DNA of 64,000 bases from an uncultured Lachnospiraceae bacterium. Its GTDB lineage: Bacteria > Bacillota > Clostridia > Lachnospirales > Lachnospiraceae. Both the position numbers and the translations under genes were made by a program. Numbering within the stretch: position 1 is the first letter of the stretch; each line of letters begins with the position of its first letter. The DNA lies in contig CATOJY010000009.1 in NCBI GenBank assembly GCA_951800685.1, positions 1-64,000 on the forward strand, given 5' to 3'. Below are positions 16,018-24,094 of the stretch, piece by piece. The notes under the pieces were generated by a model that had not been told where the DNA came from, did not search any database, and was given only the letters and a program-made list of their open reading frames with translations.

Positions 16018-17256
16018 TTAAGTACCACTACTACCAGCAGCAGATGTTTCATCTTCTTCTATCAATAATACATGCGCCTTGTCTGTAACGATATTGCCGT
16101 CCATGATCGCATAGCCGCAGTAATCCGTCTTACGATCTTTTACATGATCCTCCGCCATCATCGTCATTTCCTTGTTGATGTTCATATGGTAACCATCCGA
16201 CGGATTAGAGATCAGTATCTCACCATCTTTCATAGAATCATCTTCTTTCACTGCCATTCCAAGAATTCTGATCTGTCCGTTTCCAGTCGGGTCAGCAAGG
16301 AAAATTGGTCTCTTATTTGCATCTACGATACTGGCAAGTTTTGTCCAGATTGTCGTGCTGTTCGCATAGATCTTAAGCCCTGCGCTGTAGCCTGACTTTA
16401 CTTTTGACCTTGCATTCAAAACATCCTGATAGGATGGTGATGCGCCTTTTTTGTACCTTACGACCTGCGGGGTTCCTTCCGCTGCAAGCAATGCTGTGAC
16501 TGTACCGGTCGGCTCCGGTTTCCCATTGCTGCCCTTTCCTTTTCCATGTGTTGCTCCATACCCTGCTGCTGCGCCCATTTTCCTCGCCATTTTTCTCTGT
16601 ATATACGGAATGAAGTCTTCAATGGACATCTCTTTCAGCTTCCATGAAACTGTGATCGCCCTGGAAAGTTCACAGCCTGATAACAGAAATTCCTTAAAGG
16701 TTTCTTTGCCATCTTCCGTCTTCTGACTTTCTTCATACCATGCTGCATTTGAAGAAGTGTCCTCCTGGATCATCGAAAGCGTGCCATTGACATAAGTCTT
16801 CGTCACGTCCGCAAAATACGGGTACATTTCTGCAGCCATCTCCCAGATTCCCTTTGTCACAGTTTTCGGTATGACGATACTTGTATTTTCAGTAGTATGT
16901 GTGAATGCTTCATTTACCATTGTATATGTGGATGTTTCATCCTGTGTCAGCGGTTTTCCCATCAATGTTTTTGCCCAGGCCGTCTTATATGCATCAGATT
17001 CTAATGCCTTCATGACATCATCCGCCGCGCTGTTCTGCCCTGTCGAATCCTCAGGGTCTATGGGCGCCGACCCTCGCGGTTCTAAATTGAGCGCCATGAA
17101 ATTAGCCTGCGCCTGCGCGATCGCGTCCCATTGTTCATCAAGTGCAGAGATCTCTTTCATCTTCTCTTCTGCTTCCGCCGCCTTGCCTGCATCAATCAAA
17201 GCCTCTGCTTCATCCATGAGTTTTTTTCTCATAGCCAGATACTGTTTTTTGTTCAT
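16018..17256 (-). CDS. Major capsid protein, HK97 fold
   Basis: A 412-residue protein. Residues 1-100 are a charged helical delta/scaffold region (L-M-D-E-A-E-A-L-I-D-A-G-K-A-A-E-A-E-E-K) expected to be removed by the prohead protease. The rest has HK97 capsid features: I-V-I-P-K-T-V after residue 120, the I-Q-R-K-M-A-R-K-M-G-A-A-A-G-Y-G spine helix, and the A-domain with I-L-G-M-A-V-K-E-D-D. A Gly/Lys-rich loop (H-G-K-G-K-G-S-N-G-K) may be surface exposed. Its start overlaps the protease stop by 4 bases. Confidence 0.92.
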   Translation of the reverse strand: MNKKQYLAMRKKLMDEAEALIDAGKAAEAEEKMKEISALDEQWDAIAQAQANFMALNLEPRGSAPIDPEDSTGQNSAADDVMKALESDAYKTAWAKTLMGKPLTQDETSTYTMVNEAFTHTTENTSIVIPKTVTKGIWEMAAEMYPYFADVTKTYVNGTLSMIQEDTSSNAAWYEESQKTEDGKETFKEFLLSGCELSRAITVSWKLKEMSIEDFIPYIQRKMARKMGAAAGYGATHGKGKGSNGKPEPTGTVTALLAAEGTPQVVRYKKGASPSYQDVLNARSKVKSGYSAGLKIYANSTTIWTKLASIVDANKRPIFLADPTGNGQIRILGMAVKEDDSMKDGEILISNPSDGYHMNINKEMTMMAEDHVKDRKTDYCGYAIMDGNIVTDKAHVLLIEEDETSAAGSSGT

Positions 17257-17951
17257 CTCTCTTCTCCTCTCATCTTTAAAAAATTTAATCTTGCCTGCAT
17301 TAAAAAAGCAGGGTTCCTGTCATGATGCCCTGCTTGTTTTAACATATTCTTTACTTTTCCCATCTGTTCTGAGTTTGGCAACCGGAACATAGCTCCTGCA
17401 ACAAGCGGCTCCGCAGTATCGATTTCCTCAAACATTACTGCATCTACCAGCCCGCGTTCCTTTGCCTGCTCTGCAGTCAGCCACGTTTCCGCTTCCATCA
17501 TTTCAAGCGCTTCCTGCTGTGACATGCCTGCTTTTTCCATATACGCAGTACATATAGCCTGATCTGCTGTACGTAATACTTCTGCCATATGTTCCATATC
17601 ATTATGATTACCACCGGCCCTTGAAGATACACAATGTACCATCATAAGAGCAGTAGGAGACATCTCACAATAGCCAGCCATCGCGACGATAGAAGCTGCG
17701 CTGCATGCTTCACCAGTGATATAAATCTTAACATGGTCTTTCATAGCGTGTAGCAATGTATAGATCTCTGACCCAACATCGATCACACCGCCAGGCGAAT
17801 TAATATACACTTCTATCTCATCCCCGTCCTGGAACATATCCAGGATTTTCTGTACGTCAGCCGGACAGGTGGAATCTTCCTCAAAGTAATCATAATACCA
17901 TTTGTAATCGTTCGGGATCATCACTCCCCGGATGTTTATCCTGTGTCTCAT
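17253..17951 (-). CDS. ClpP-like prohead protease
   Basis: A 232-residue serine protease of the ClpP/crotonase-like class. The oxyanion-hole region is I-N-S-P-G-G-V (residues 50-56). The catalytic serine is S84 (G-E-A-C-S-A-A-S) and the histidine H106 (M-M-V-H-C). E-T-W-L-T-A-E-Q-A-K-E-R-G-L-V-D at about 155-170 is a standard ClpP-like motif. It trims the delta domain of the capsid protein during head maturation. Its start overlaps the portal gene by 62 bases. Confidence 0.92.
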   Translation of the reverse strand: MRHRINIRGVMIPNDYKWYYDYFEEDSTCPADVQKILDMFQDGDEIEVYINSPGGVIDVGSEIYTLLHAMKDHVKIYITGEACSAASIVAMAGYCEMSPTALMMVHCVSSRAGGNHNDMEHMAEVLRTADQAICTAYMEKAGMSQQEALEMMEAETWLTAEQAKERGLVDAVMFEEIDTAEPLVAGAMFRLPNSEQMGKVKNMLKQAGHHDRNPAFLMQARLNFLKMRGEER

Positions 17952-19197
17952 CTTCCCTTTTCCTTTCTGCCGTTTTCAGGAGTTGTTTCACCATATCCGT
18001 CACGGCAATATAGTTTTCACCATTCATCTTACCGAGCATAGTTTCAATTAGGTTGACAACCTCTGTATCAAGACGCCGGATCGGTTTATCACCGCCTTCT
18101 ACTGGTGCCATATTAAGCGTTTCCCGCCATTCATTCGGTGTCATGGCACCGCGGTCTACCATCACGAGAAGTTCAAGTTTCGACCGCAGACTTGCACACT
18201 GTAGGTTACTCGCATCAAAAACAATCCTATTACCACACCCGCGTTCCTTCCTCGTGAACAATTTTACAGAATAAACCTGTCCTAACTGTACAGCGAGTGG
18301 TTCTATTTCAGCCTCATAGTAAGAATTCCATTCATCCTCTGTCCATATAGACTGTACAATCTTTTCATTTGTATTGAAAAAAGAGTATATCCTTTTGATC
18401 GTTTCTTTTGTCTGTAAAGCATTCGGCACATAGTCCTTCGGTTCTATTCTTGTTGCCGTCGCTTTTGCATCCACGCCGGCAGCTCCCCAGGTATCTGAAT
18501 CAACGCTCATGTAATTATCCACAAAATCTTTTACATACGACTTGATATCCTCACTCCTCATTGAGCTGCTAAAGGTGAGCAGCCAGCGTATCAGTCCGCT
18601 GTTCTTAATCGCCTTGATGACGCCCTGATCTATCGTGCCGACCACTTCCATCATCCCCTTTAAAGCTTCTGCCGGGCTTGATCCAAAAATATCGTGGTCA
18701 TTAAAATCCTGTCGCAGATGAATAACATCCGTATATGGGAATATTCTTATTTTGCCGTTCCTGAACTGGAACTTAAGATACAGTTCATCATTATCGTATT
18801 TTGTCTCACAAAAATCGCACGGGATCGGATAGAGCTGCATAGGTTTTCCATTTTCATCTCGTATGATCAAAATAAACGCATTGTTATTCAGACATAATTG
18901 CGTTGCAACTTTTTCCTGGAACTGTTGTCCTGTCATATATGGATTAGGCTCCGAAAACAGGAACCGGATATTTGCATCCGGATTCACTTTCAATCCCTGA
19001 GTGGAATCCCTTATATGTTTTCCGACAAGTTTTCCGACTGCTTTTACCTTTGGCCGCAGACAGGACCTGACAATGTCGCTGTTGTATAGTTTCCCGTCCC
19101 ACTTATAATATTGTTCTCCCCAGACATTGACCATCTTAATGATCTCTTTGTTTGCCTTTTCATTTTTCGTCTGTGCCCTTTTCCTAAATAGTCCCAT
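17890..19197 (-). CDS. Portal protein, HK97 family
   Basis: A 435-residue protein forming the dodecameric DNA entry ring. Family signs: M-G-L-F-R-K-R at the start, S-E-P-N-P-Y-M-T-G near residue 80, N-N-N-A-F-I-L-I-I-R near 105, V-I-H-L-R-Q-D-F near 160, G-S-S-P-A-E-A-L at about 173, and M-T-P-N-E-W-R-E-T-L-N-M near 350. The C-terminus is charged and overlaps the protease gene. It lies 9 bases downstream of the large terminase gene. Confidence 0.93.
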   Translation of the reverse strand: MGLFRKRAQTKNEKANKEIIKMVNVWGEQYYKWDGKLYNSDIVRSCLRPKVKAVGKLVGKHIRDSTQGLKVNPDANIRFLFSEPNPYMTGQQFQEKVATQLCLNNNAFILIIRDENGKPMQLYPIPCDFCETKYDNDELYLKFQFRNGKIRIFPYTDVIHLRQDFNDHDIFGSSPAEALKGMMEVVGTIDQGVIKAIKNSGLIRWLLTFSSSMRSEDIKSYVKDFVDNYMSVDSDTWGAAGVDAKATATRIEPKDYVPNALQTKETIKRIYSFFNTNEKIVQSIWTEDEWNSYYEAEIEPLAVQLGQVYSVKLFTRKERGCGNRIVFDASNLQCASLRSKLELLVMVDRGAMTPNEWRETLNMAPVEGGDKPIRRLDTEVVNLIETMLGKMNGENYIAVTDMVKQLLKTAERKREDETQDKHPGSDDPERLQMVL

Positions 19198-19206
19198 CTT
19201 GTCCTC

Positions 19207-20895
19207 CTATATAAGGCTCTTATATGCTTCCAGGTTGTTTCCCAGGCAGACATATGCGTCCAGGAGCCCCGCCGTGCCGTCAATCCTTCTTGTACCGAGG
19301 TTTCCTTTACACGGCTGTATATTATCATTCTTATCGATATCCACAGACGTGTTCGCAAGACACCATTTTAAGATTGGGTTATTATCATACACGATTAGTT
19401 TCTTAGACAGATCCGCACCAAGTGCTTTCATAGGGCTTGATAAAGTCTTCTTGCCCTGTATGACTGGTTCCATCACAGATTTCCCAAATATATTTGTCAT
19501 TTCTTCTACAAAATAACTCGCAGACCAACTATCATATCCGCACTTATATAAGTAAATGTCAAGTTCATCCTGCACTTCCTGGAACCATTCTGTTACATAC
19601 CTATAATGTATCTTATTCCCAGGGCACAGACGCAAAAGGCCCTGGTCATACCATAAGTCATACGGGATTTTGTCTTCCCTGACCCTCTGCTCAAGCAAAT
19701 CTTCCGGCAGCCAGTACATCTGTTTCACATAGATTCTTTCATCGTATGGAACCATAAAAATGACAGTTGCGTTTGTCAGGTCTGTCGTGCTCGATAGATC
19801 CACCCCACCAATTCCATACCGTGGCTTAAGCGCCGCAAGGTCAAACGTCTCCGTATTGTTCAACTGTTCGAAAGTAAGCCATGCCTCGCTTGATGTTTCC
19901 CGAATATTAAACTCTTTGCACACCAAATTTTTAACTAATGTCGGATCGCTCATAGCCTTTTTTACCTTTAGGCGCAGCGCAGACTCATTCTTGATCGTGC
20001 CCAATCCCGGATTTGCCTTTTTCCAGTATTTTTCATCGACCCATTCTTTCCTGCTGTCCAGCTCATAGACAAAAGCGATCGTATGCTCATCATGATATCC
20101 ATCTTGATCAAAATAACCGTTAATAATCCGCTCTGCCTCTTCGTACTTCTGATCGTAGATATCTTCCCGGATCGTCCCGGCAGTGGAAGTTATGAAGATG
20201 AGCGGCTGTTCCCTGGCCGTCACACCATCTGCAATGATGTCATACAATTTCCTTCCATTCTTCCATTGATGTATCTCGTCCATCAGACCGCAGTGTACGT
20301 TCAATCCGTCAAGCGTATCAGAATCGCTTGCTAACGGCTTGAAGCTGCCCTCATTAAAATTTTCACTAGATAGTTCTGCAACAAGGGGCTTGATTCTGCG
20401 TCTTAACTCCGGTGATTTCCGTACCATGCGCTTTGCTTCCATCCATATGATTTTCGCCTGATCCTTCTTTGTTGCGACTGCATATACCTCAGGCCCATGT
20501 TCCCCATCAGCGACAAGCATGTAATTGCCGACGCCGGATGCCAGCAGGGACTTACCGTTTTTTTTCCCAACAATTAGAATAGACTCCCTGTATTTGCGGA
20601 GTCCATTTCGGTCAACAAAACCAAACACTGTAGCAAGCAGCGCCTTTTCCCATAGTTCGAGCTTAACATTTTCAGTGCTGTCTCTGCCTTTTGACGGCCT
20701 GCAATAATTTTCGAAAAACTCAATAATATGGTTTGCCCGTTTGTTACTATAAGAATACTCTACCGGATGTTCTATATCGTATGCGATCTTTTTATAAGTG
20801 CGGAAGATCTTGTCACATACGACTTCTTCTCCTGACTGAATCCTGTTCCAGTACTCTATGACAGGATTATAATCCACTGGATAGTTCACTTTCAT
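19207..20895 (-). CDS. Terminase large subunit
   Basis: A 562-residue packaging motor. The ATPase domain has a Walker-A-like V-G-K-K-N-G-K-S (residues 109-116) and Walker B L-M-D-E-I-H (204-209, acidic pair D206-E207), followed by I-F-I-T-S-T-A-G (coupling motif). The nuclease domain begins near G-I-G-G-V-D-L-S-S-T-T-D, with metal-binding aspartates there and in D-A-Y-V near the C-terminus. It belongs to the Terminase_1 (HK97-like) group. The small subunit and an HNH endonuclease gene precede it, which suggests cos-type packaging. Confidence 0.94.
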   Translation of the reverse strand: MKVNYPVDYNPVIEYWNRIQSGEEVVCDKIFRTYKKIAYDIEHPVEYSYSNKRANHIIEFFENYCRPSKGRDSTENVKLELWEKALLATVFGFVDRNGLRKYRESILIVGKKNGKSLLASGVGNYMLVADGEHGPEVYAVATKKDQAKIIWMEAKRMVRKSPELRRRIKPLVAELSSENFNEGSFKPLASDSDTLDGLNVHCGLMDEIHQWKNGRKLYDIIADGVTAREQPLIFITSTAGTIREDIYDQKYEEAERIINGYFDQDGYHDEHTIAFVYELDSRKEWVDEKYWKKANPGLGTIKNESALRLKVKKAMSDPTLVKNLVCKEFNIRETSSEAWLTFEQLNNTETFDLAALKPRYGIGGVDLSSTTDLTNATVIFMVPYDERIYVKQMYWLPEDLLEQRVREDKIPYDLWYDQGLLRLCPGNKIHYRYVTEWFQEVQDELDIYLYKCGYDSWSASYFVEEMTNIFGKSVMEPVIQGKKTLSSPMKALGADLSKKLIVYDNNPILKWCLANTSVDIDKNDNIQPCKGNLGTRRIDGTAGLLDAYVCLGNNLEAYKSLI

Positions 20896-20904
20896 CTCAT
20901 ATCA

Positions 20905-21324
20905 CTACCTGTTCATAACAAAATTTTTAAAATCATCTGCTTCATTGCCTAAATCTTTCTGTGGCTTAGGAAGGCAGTCCACTAATATTTTCATCGCTTG
21001 TGTCTGTTTCTGGCTCATCTGCAGATAGAGCTGTGCATCTGGGCTCTGCTTTGTCCCAAACTGGTTCGCGCCATTCTTGTAAGTGCATGTTGTGCCTTCC
21101 CGGACTATTTTTTCACGCAGTTCCTGCATTGTTACAGTCATAAAAGCTACATCCTCTATCGTTGTAAACACTAACTTTTTCTTATTCTCATCAATACATT
21201 TGAAAAGCCTCTTAAGTCGCGTTACCTCCTTACTGATCCGTTTTGTTTTCTCCAGATATTCCGTAACACTGTCTATCTTTTCTTCCCGCTCGACCTCATC
21301 CAAAATCTCGTCGTAATCCGGCAT
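20905..21324 (-). CDS. Terminase small subunit (P27 family)
   Basis: A 139-residue DNA-recognition partner of the large terminase. The ATG at 21324 (M-P-D-Y-D-E-I) follows a GGGGGTG site, whereas the longer reading from 21360 has none. The acidic N-terminal helix is followed by a basic helical middle (K-E-V-T-R-L-K-R-L-F-K) and the C-terminal S-P-D-A-Q-L-Y-L-Q-M segment typical of P27-type small terminases. It is 9 bases upstream of the large subunit gene. Confidence 0.85.
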   Translation of the reverse strand: MPDYDEILDEVEREEKIDSVTEYLEKTKRISKEVTRLKRLFKCIDENKKKLVFTTIEDVAFMTVTMQELREKIVREGTTCTYKNGANQFGTKQSPDAQLYLQMSQKQTQAMKILVDCLPKPQKDLGNEADDFKNFVMNR

Positions 21325-21402
21325 ATACCACACCCCCTTTATGCGCGACCTGTGTATCATATCAATCTGGGCTGTCGGTCTGCAAAATCTTACTTATCAC
21401 AT

Positions 21403-21744
21403 TTAAAACAGGGGGGTACTGTCTATCTGCCTCAACGAGATCGGCTGTCCGCTGCTGTCAAATGTGCATAGCGGTTTGATTTTACAATGCCCGACTCCAT
21501 GTCCTTCATACTTATCATGGCACTCTTTGCAGACATATTTCATTTTTTCATGATTGAAAGAAACGTTTGGATCATTAATATTACTTTGCACTAACGTCAC
21601 TTCATGGTGTACGATGTACCCCTGCTGCCGCCGGCATTCCTCGCACACACCACCATCAACTGATATCCGATGGGCAATGTAGGAATCCCTGCACTGTTGC
21701 CAGCGCTTGCTATTGTAAAATGATTTTGCAAAGTCTTTCGCCAT
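21403..21744 (-). CDS. HNH endonuclease of the packaging module
   Basis: A 113-residue protein, M-A-K-D-F-A-K-S-F-Y, with the full HNH pattern: C-E-E-C (zinc), I-V-H-H-E-V (catalytic His), N-x-x-N-D-P-N-V-S-F-N-H, and C-K-E-C-H-D-K-Y-E-G-H-G. Phages with HK97-like terminases usually encode such a protein beside terS, and it is needed for specific cleavage at cos. A GTG 33 bases upstream with an AGGAG site is an alternative start, but the M-A-K-D-F opening is the family norm. Confidence 0.9.
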   Translation of the reverse strand: MAKDFAKSFYNSKRWQQCRDSYIAHRISVDGGVCEECRRQQGYIVHHEVTLVQSNINDPNVSFNHEKMKYVCKECHDKYEGHGVGHCKIKPLCTFDSSGQPISLRQIDSTPLF

Positions 21745-21887
21745 AGGCCTGCTGCCCTCTTGACATAATAAAAGCACCAGACTCCTCTGATGCTCTTACC
21801 TGTTCCCTCTTGATTTATTTTATCATACTACCATAATATCACATTTAACATGAAAAATCCGGCCATCTTTTCGAAAATCAAAAATTT

Positions 21888-22310
21888 TTACCTTGTCACG
21901 TCTAATTTAGCCATCAAAGCTTCCTGTAAGACTTTGGAAACATTGAGATGTGCCTTTTCTGCTTCCTGATTCAGCCAGTTGGGTAATGTGACATTTCTAC
22001 GCACAGTTTTATTATCTGCCCGGCGACGATACTCAACAAAGTCAATATCAATCAAAGAAACATAGCTCTTACCATCTTCCGCAAAAGTTCCGCCAGTTAC
22101 ATCAATAGCTTCCAGCTTACTCGGTTCTGGAATACTTTTGCCATTATCTTCATAATCTATTCCCTTTAACCCGATCGCATCTCTTGCCATATACATAGCA
22201 TCTGCCATACCAAATCCTTCTGTTAATATTTTCCAATCTGGTATTTCTACAAGTATCGTATCTTTAGCATCATTTAGTGATGTAAATATAACAGGGTATA
22301 CATTTTTCAT
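21888..22310 (-). CDS. hicB: HicB-type antitoxin
   Basis: A 140-residue antitoxin. The N-terminal part (Y-P-V-I-F-T-S-L-N-D, then L-V-E-I-P-D-W) is the partly degraded RNase-H-like HicB fold that blocks the toxin. The C-terminal A-D-N-K-T-V-R-R-N-V-T-L-P-N-W-L-N with L-N-V-S-K-V-L-Q-E-A-L is a ribbon-helix-helix DNA-binding domain. The start at 22310 has AGGAAGAGGAG. It lies 56 bases downstream of the toxin gene. Autoregulation through the repeats at 22560-22610 is inferred. Confidence 0.87.
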   Translation of the reverse strand: MKNVYPVIFTSLNDAKDTILVEIPDWKILTEGFGMADAMYMARDAIGLKGIDYEDNGKSIPEPSKLEAIDVTGGTFAEDGKSYVSLIDIDFVEYRRRADNKTVRRNVTLPNWLNQEAEKAHLNVSKVLQEALMAKLDVTR

Positions 22311-22366
22311 TTCGCTCTCCTCTTCCTTCCTACGTTCCTTTATATATTTATTGAGAGCAGGGGATT

Positions 22367-22537
22367 TCATAATCCCCATTTTCTCAATATTGCTCTTGCC
22401 AGTCGTTCATCAATTTCTCTGTGTCTCGGAATTTGCTCTTCATCGCTTCCCCTTTTATATATGTCGTGGTCCCCGCCATGTCTCGTAAGCTTAAATCCCG
22501 CTTTTTCTAGTTTCTTTACTAAGTCTCTCTGCTTCAT
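22367..22537 (-). CDS. hicA: HicA-type mRNA interferase toxin
   Basis: A 56-residue toxin with a double-stranded RNA-binding-like fold. It shows the standard order: K-Q-R-D-L-V-K-K-L-E-K-A-G-F, R-H-G-G-D-H-D-I-Y with the catalytic His, then I-P-R-H-R-E-I and A-R-A-I-L-R-K-W-G-L. It cleaves mRNA in a ribosome-independent way when freed from HicB. The start has AAGGAGG upstream. It is the first gene of a two-gene transcript inserted between the RinA-like regulator and the HNH-terminase block, likely acting in prophage stabilisation or defence. Confidence 0.9.
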   Translation of the reverse strand: MKQRDLVKKLEKAGFKLTRHGGDHDIYKRGSDEEQIPRHREIDERLARAILRKWGL

Positions 22538-22557
22538 TGTTCCCTCCTTATGTATAT

Positions 22558-22610
22558 ATAATACACATTTTTTACACATTTGTCAATATGCAATACACAT
22601 TTTTTACACA
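22558..22610 (-). promoter_or_regulatory. hicAB promoter with duplicated operator
   Basis: On the minus strand TTGACA (22581-22586), a 17-base spacer and TATTAT (22558-22563) form a strong promoter. The same 19 bases, aatacacattttttacaca, occur at 22560-22578 (over the spacer and -10) and at 22592-22610 (upstream of the -35), 32 bp apart. Each copy contains two TGTGTA units. Such tandem half-sites suit the ribbon-helix-helix domain of HicB. Confidence 0.75.
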
Positions 22611-22721
22611 TCTTTTATATTTTACATATACTCCTAAACGATATACGGCTGAAACAAACAGTACGCATCAATCAACACTTCTATCCCTGTCAAATATTTA
22701 CACATCTCCCTATTCTGTTAT

Positions 22722-22814
22722 CTATTTCAATTTGCTCGTAATATCTTAAACACACCCAACTTATCTGCCATCTGCTGTTGTGTCAGCTCTAGCTTCTTTT
22801 AAATTCTTTCTCAT
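22722..22814 (-). pseudogene. Decayed XRE-type HTH gene
   Basis: From an ATG at 22814 the minus strand reads M-R-K-N-L-K-E-A-R-A-D, then changes frame to T-Q-Q-Q-M-A-D-K-L-G-V before running out. Joined, this is the first half of an XRE regulator like the intact one at 27453-27644 (M-R-E-R-L-K-K-A-R-T-D, T-Q-Q-E-M-A-D-G-L-G-I). The frame break and early stop make it non-functional. Confidence 0.65.
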
Positions 22815-22826
22815 ACTCTTCCTTCC

Positions 22827-23249
22827 CTAGATTTCTCCCAAATATATCCCGACCTGCAGTATGATCTTCTTTACGATCCTCCTCATCTGCCGCTCGGAAT
22901 ACGCAACCTTATCTATACTGGTATAGGGCAGGTTCCGGCACCGGTCCGACCAGAAGCGGGCCTTCATTATTTTCTGTTCCTCTGGCTTTAAACTGTTATA
23001 AACCAATTCTACAGCCTCTATCTCTTTCTTTAGTCTTTCTGCCCGTTTTGATGTCATTTTAAGTGCTTTTGCCTCTGTAACTGACTGCGGCTTGCTATAC
23101 TCACCATTATTTTCTTTTTGAAAAATTGTCAATGGATGGGGCGAAGAGGACGCCATAATATCAACTATGTACTGTTCATATTCTATTTTGCTCTCTGGAT
23201 ATCTTCTAAGCACCAATTCTATAATCTTCCATGACGTCCTATTAATCAT
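22827..23249 (-). CDS. RinA-like late-gene transcription activator
   Basis: A 140-residue protein. The N-terminal helix (S-W-K-I-I-E-L-V-L-R-R-Y-P) and the C-terminal half, R-M-K-type region then S-L-K-P-E-E-Q-K-I-M-K-A-R-F-W and S-I-D-K-V-A-Y-S-E-R-Q-M-R-R-I-V-K-K, resemble the sigma-region-4-like HTH of RinA/ArpU regulators. These switch on packaging and structural genes in Firmicute phages. It lies at the start of the late region, just before hicAB, HNH and terminase. Start M-I-N-R-T-S-W is chosen for its GGGGA site. Confidence 0.75.
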   Translation of the reverse strand: MINRTSWKIIELVLRRYPESKIEYEQYIVDIMASSSPHPLTIFQKENNGEYSKPQSVTEAKALKMTSKRAERLKKEIEAVELVYNSLKPEEQKIMKARFWSDRCRNLPYTSIDKVAYSERQMRRIVKKIILQVGIYLGEI

Positions 23250-23298
23250 ATAGATTCCCCTTTCTTGCATTCCTGCTGACATATGTGTTAAATCTCAG

Positions 23299-23754
23299 TT
23301 ACTCTATCTTCACTTCTTCCTGTAAAACCTTCACTGTTTCAACGTTTTCTAACGGAATACAGAAACTTCCCTCCGGTTCCCATTCCTCCCAATGTTCTGC
23401 AAATTCTTCTAATGTGTCATACAGACATAAGCCTGCTGTCGTCTCGGAGATAAACATAGTCTCCATCACAGCAGAATCTTCTTCGGCCTTCCAGTAATCT
23501 AAGTGCCAGTTTTCATGATTGTCGTAATTCCATGACGATAGCATTAAGGTGTGCCCATCTACTGGCCAACCAGTACCACTTATCCTACCCTCGACCACCT
23601 TTGGTTTGTATTTTGACCTTTTCTCCTCCTTTTCTACGAAGGGCTGTTTAAGCCAATTTACAATCTGCTCTTTCGTCCACCCGCACTTCATAATATCTAT
23701 CATCTGTGCCATCATTTCTACACTTTCGCAACAAACGTCAAAATTTGTTTTCAT
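23299..23754 (-). CDS. Hypothetical phage protein
   Basis: A 151-residue soluble protein starting M-K-T-N-F-D-V-C-C after an AGCGGAGG site. The N-terminal half is helical with C-G-W-T-K-E-Q-I-V-N-W-L. The C-terminal half is rich in Trp, Glu and His (N-H-E-N-W-H-L-D-Y-W-K-A-E-E-D) and ends acidic. I recognise no family. It lies in the block between the PAPS-reductase-like gene and the RinA-like activator, which usually holds small accessory replication-region genes. Confidence 0.65.
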   Translation of the reverse strand: MKTNFDVCCESVEMMAQMIDIMKCGWTKEQIVNWLKQPFVEKEEKRSKYKPKVVEGRISGTGWPVDGHTLMLSSWNYDNHENWHLDYWKAEEDSAVMETMFISETTAGLCLYDTLEEFAEHWEEWEPEGSFCIPLENVETVKVLQEEVKIE

Positions 23755-23768
23755 AGCAATTACCTCCG

Positions 23769-23876
23769 CTAAAGTTCAATTTTTTCCTTCTCACACCACT
23801 GATATTCACCGATGCATTGAAGATTTCTACCGTTTAGGCTACATCCTGCGCAATTCTTCTCTTTACCTGCTGCCAG
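23769..23876 (-). CDS. Possible small four-cysteine protein
   Basis: A frame overlapping the end of the gene at 23863-24075 encodes N-C-A-G-C-S-L-N-G-R-N-L-Q-C-I-G-E-Y-Q-W-C-E-K-E-K and stops at 23769. The C-x2-C and two later Cys look like a small zinc or Cys-rich phage protein and are unlikely by chance. No ATG, GTG or TTG is in frame. A CTG at 23876 would give 35 residues, probably translated by coupling to the previous gene. Start and reality are uncertain. Confidence 0.4.
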   Translation of the reverse strand: MAAGKEKNCAGCSLNGRNLQCIGEYQWCEKEKIEL

Positions 23877-24075
23877 CTTCCAATTTTTTCAGCCGATTAC
23901 GCGCCGCTACTGACATGTAGACTGGCCGGCCGTCTGTCCTTTCTGTCCGCGGCACCCTGATCCGCCTCATTTGCGCTTGTGTCTCCAGCTTTTGTATATC
24001 TGCATAAGTAAGGCCACTCCTAACTACTTCGTTGTTAAATGCTTCCAGGCTTTCCCTCTTCGCCCTGCGTCCCAT
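23863..24075 (-). CDS. Small basic phage protein
   Basis: A 70-residue basic protein, M-G-R-R-A-K-R-E-S-L-E-A-F, with S-G-L-T-Y-A-D-I-Q-K-L-E in the middle. Short proteins with a G-L-T-Y-A-x-x-Q motif are common in clostridial phages downstream of the PAPS-reductase-like gene and are of unknown function. The positive charge and helix pattern would suit nucleic-acid binding. It lies 19 bases downstream of the PAPS-reductase-like gene. Confidence 0.6.
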   Translation of the reverse strand: MGRRAKRESLEAFNNEVVRSGLTYADIQKLETQAQMRRIRVPRTERTDGRPVYMSVAARNRLKKLEAGSR

Positions 24076-24094
24076 CGTTTTCTCCTTCCTGTTA

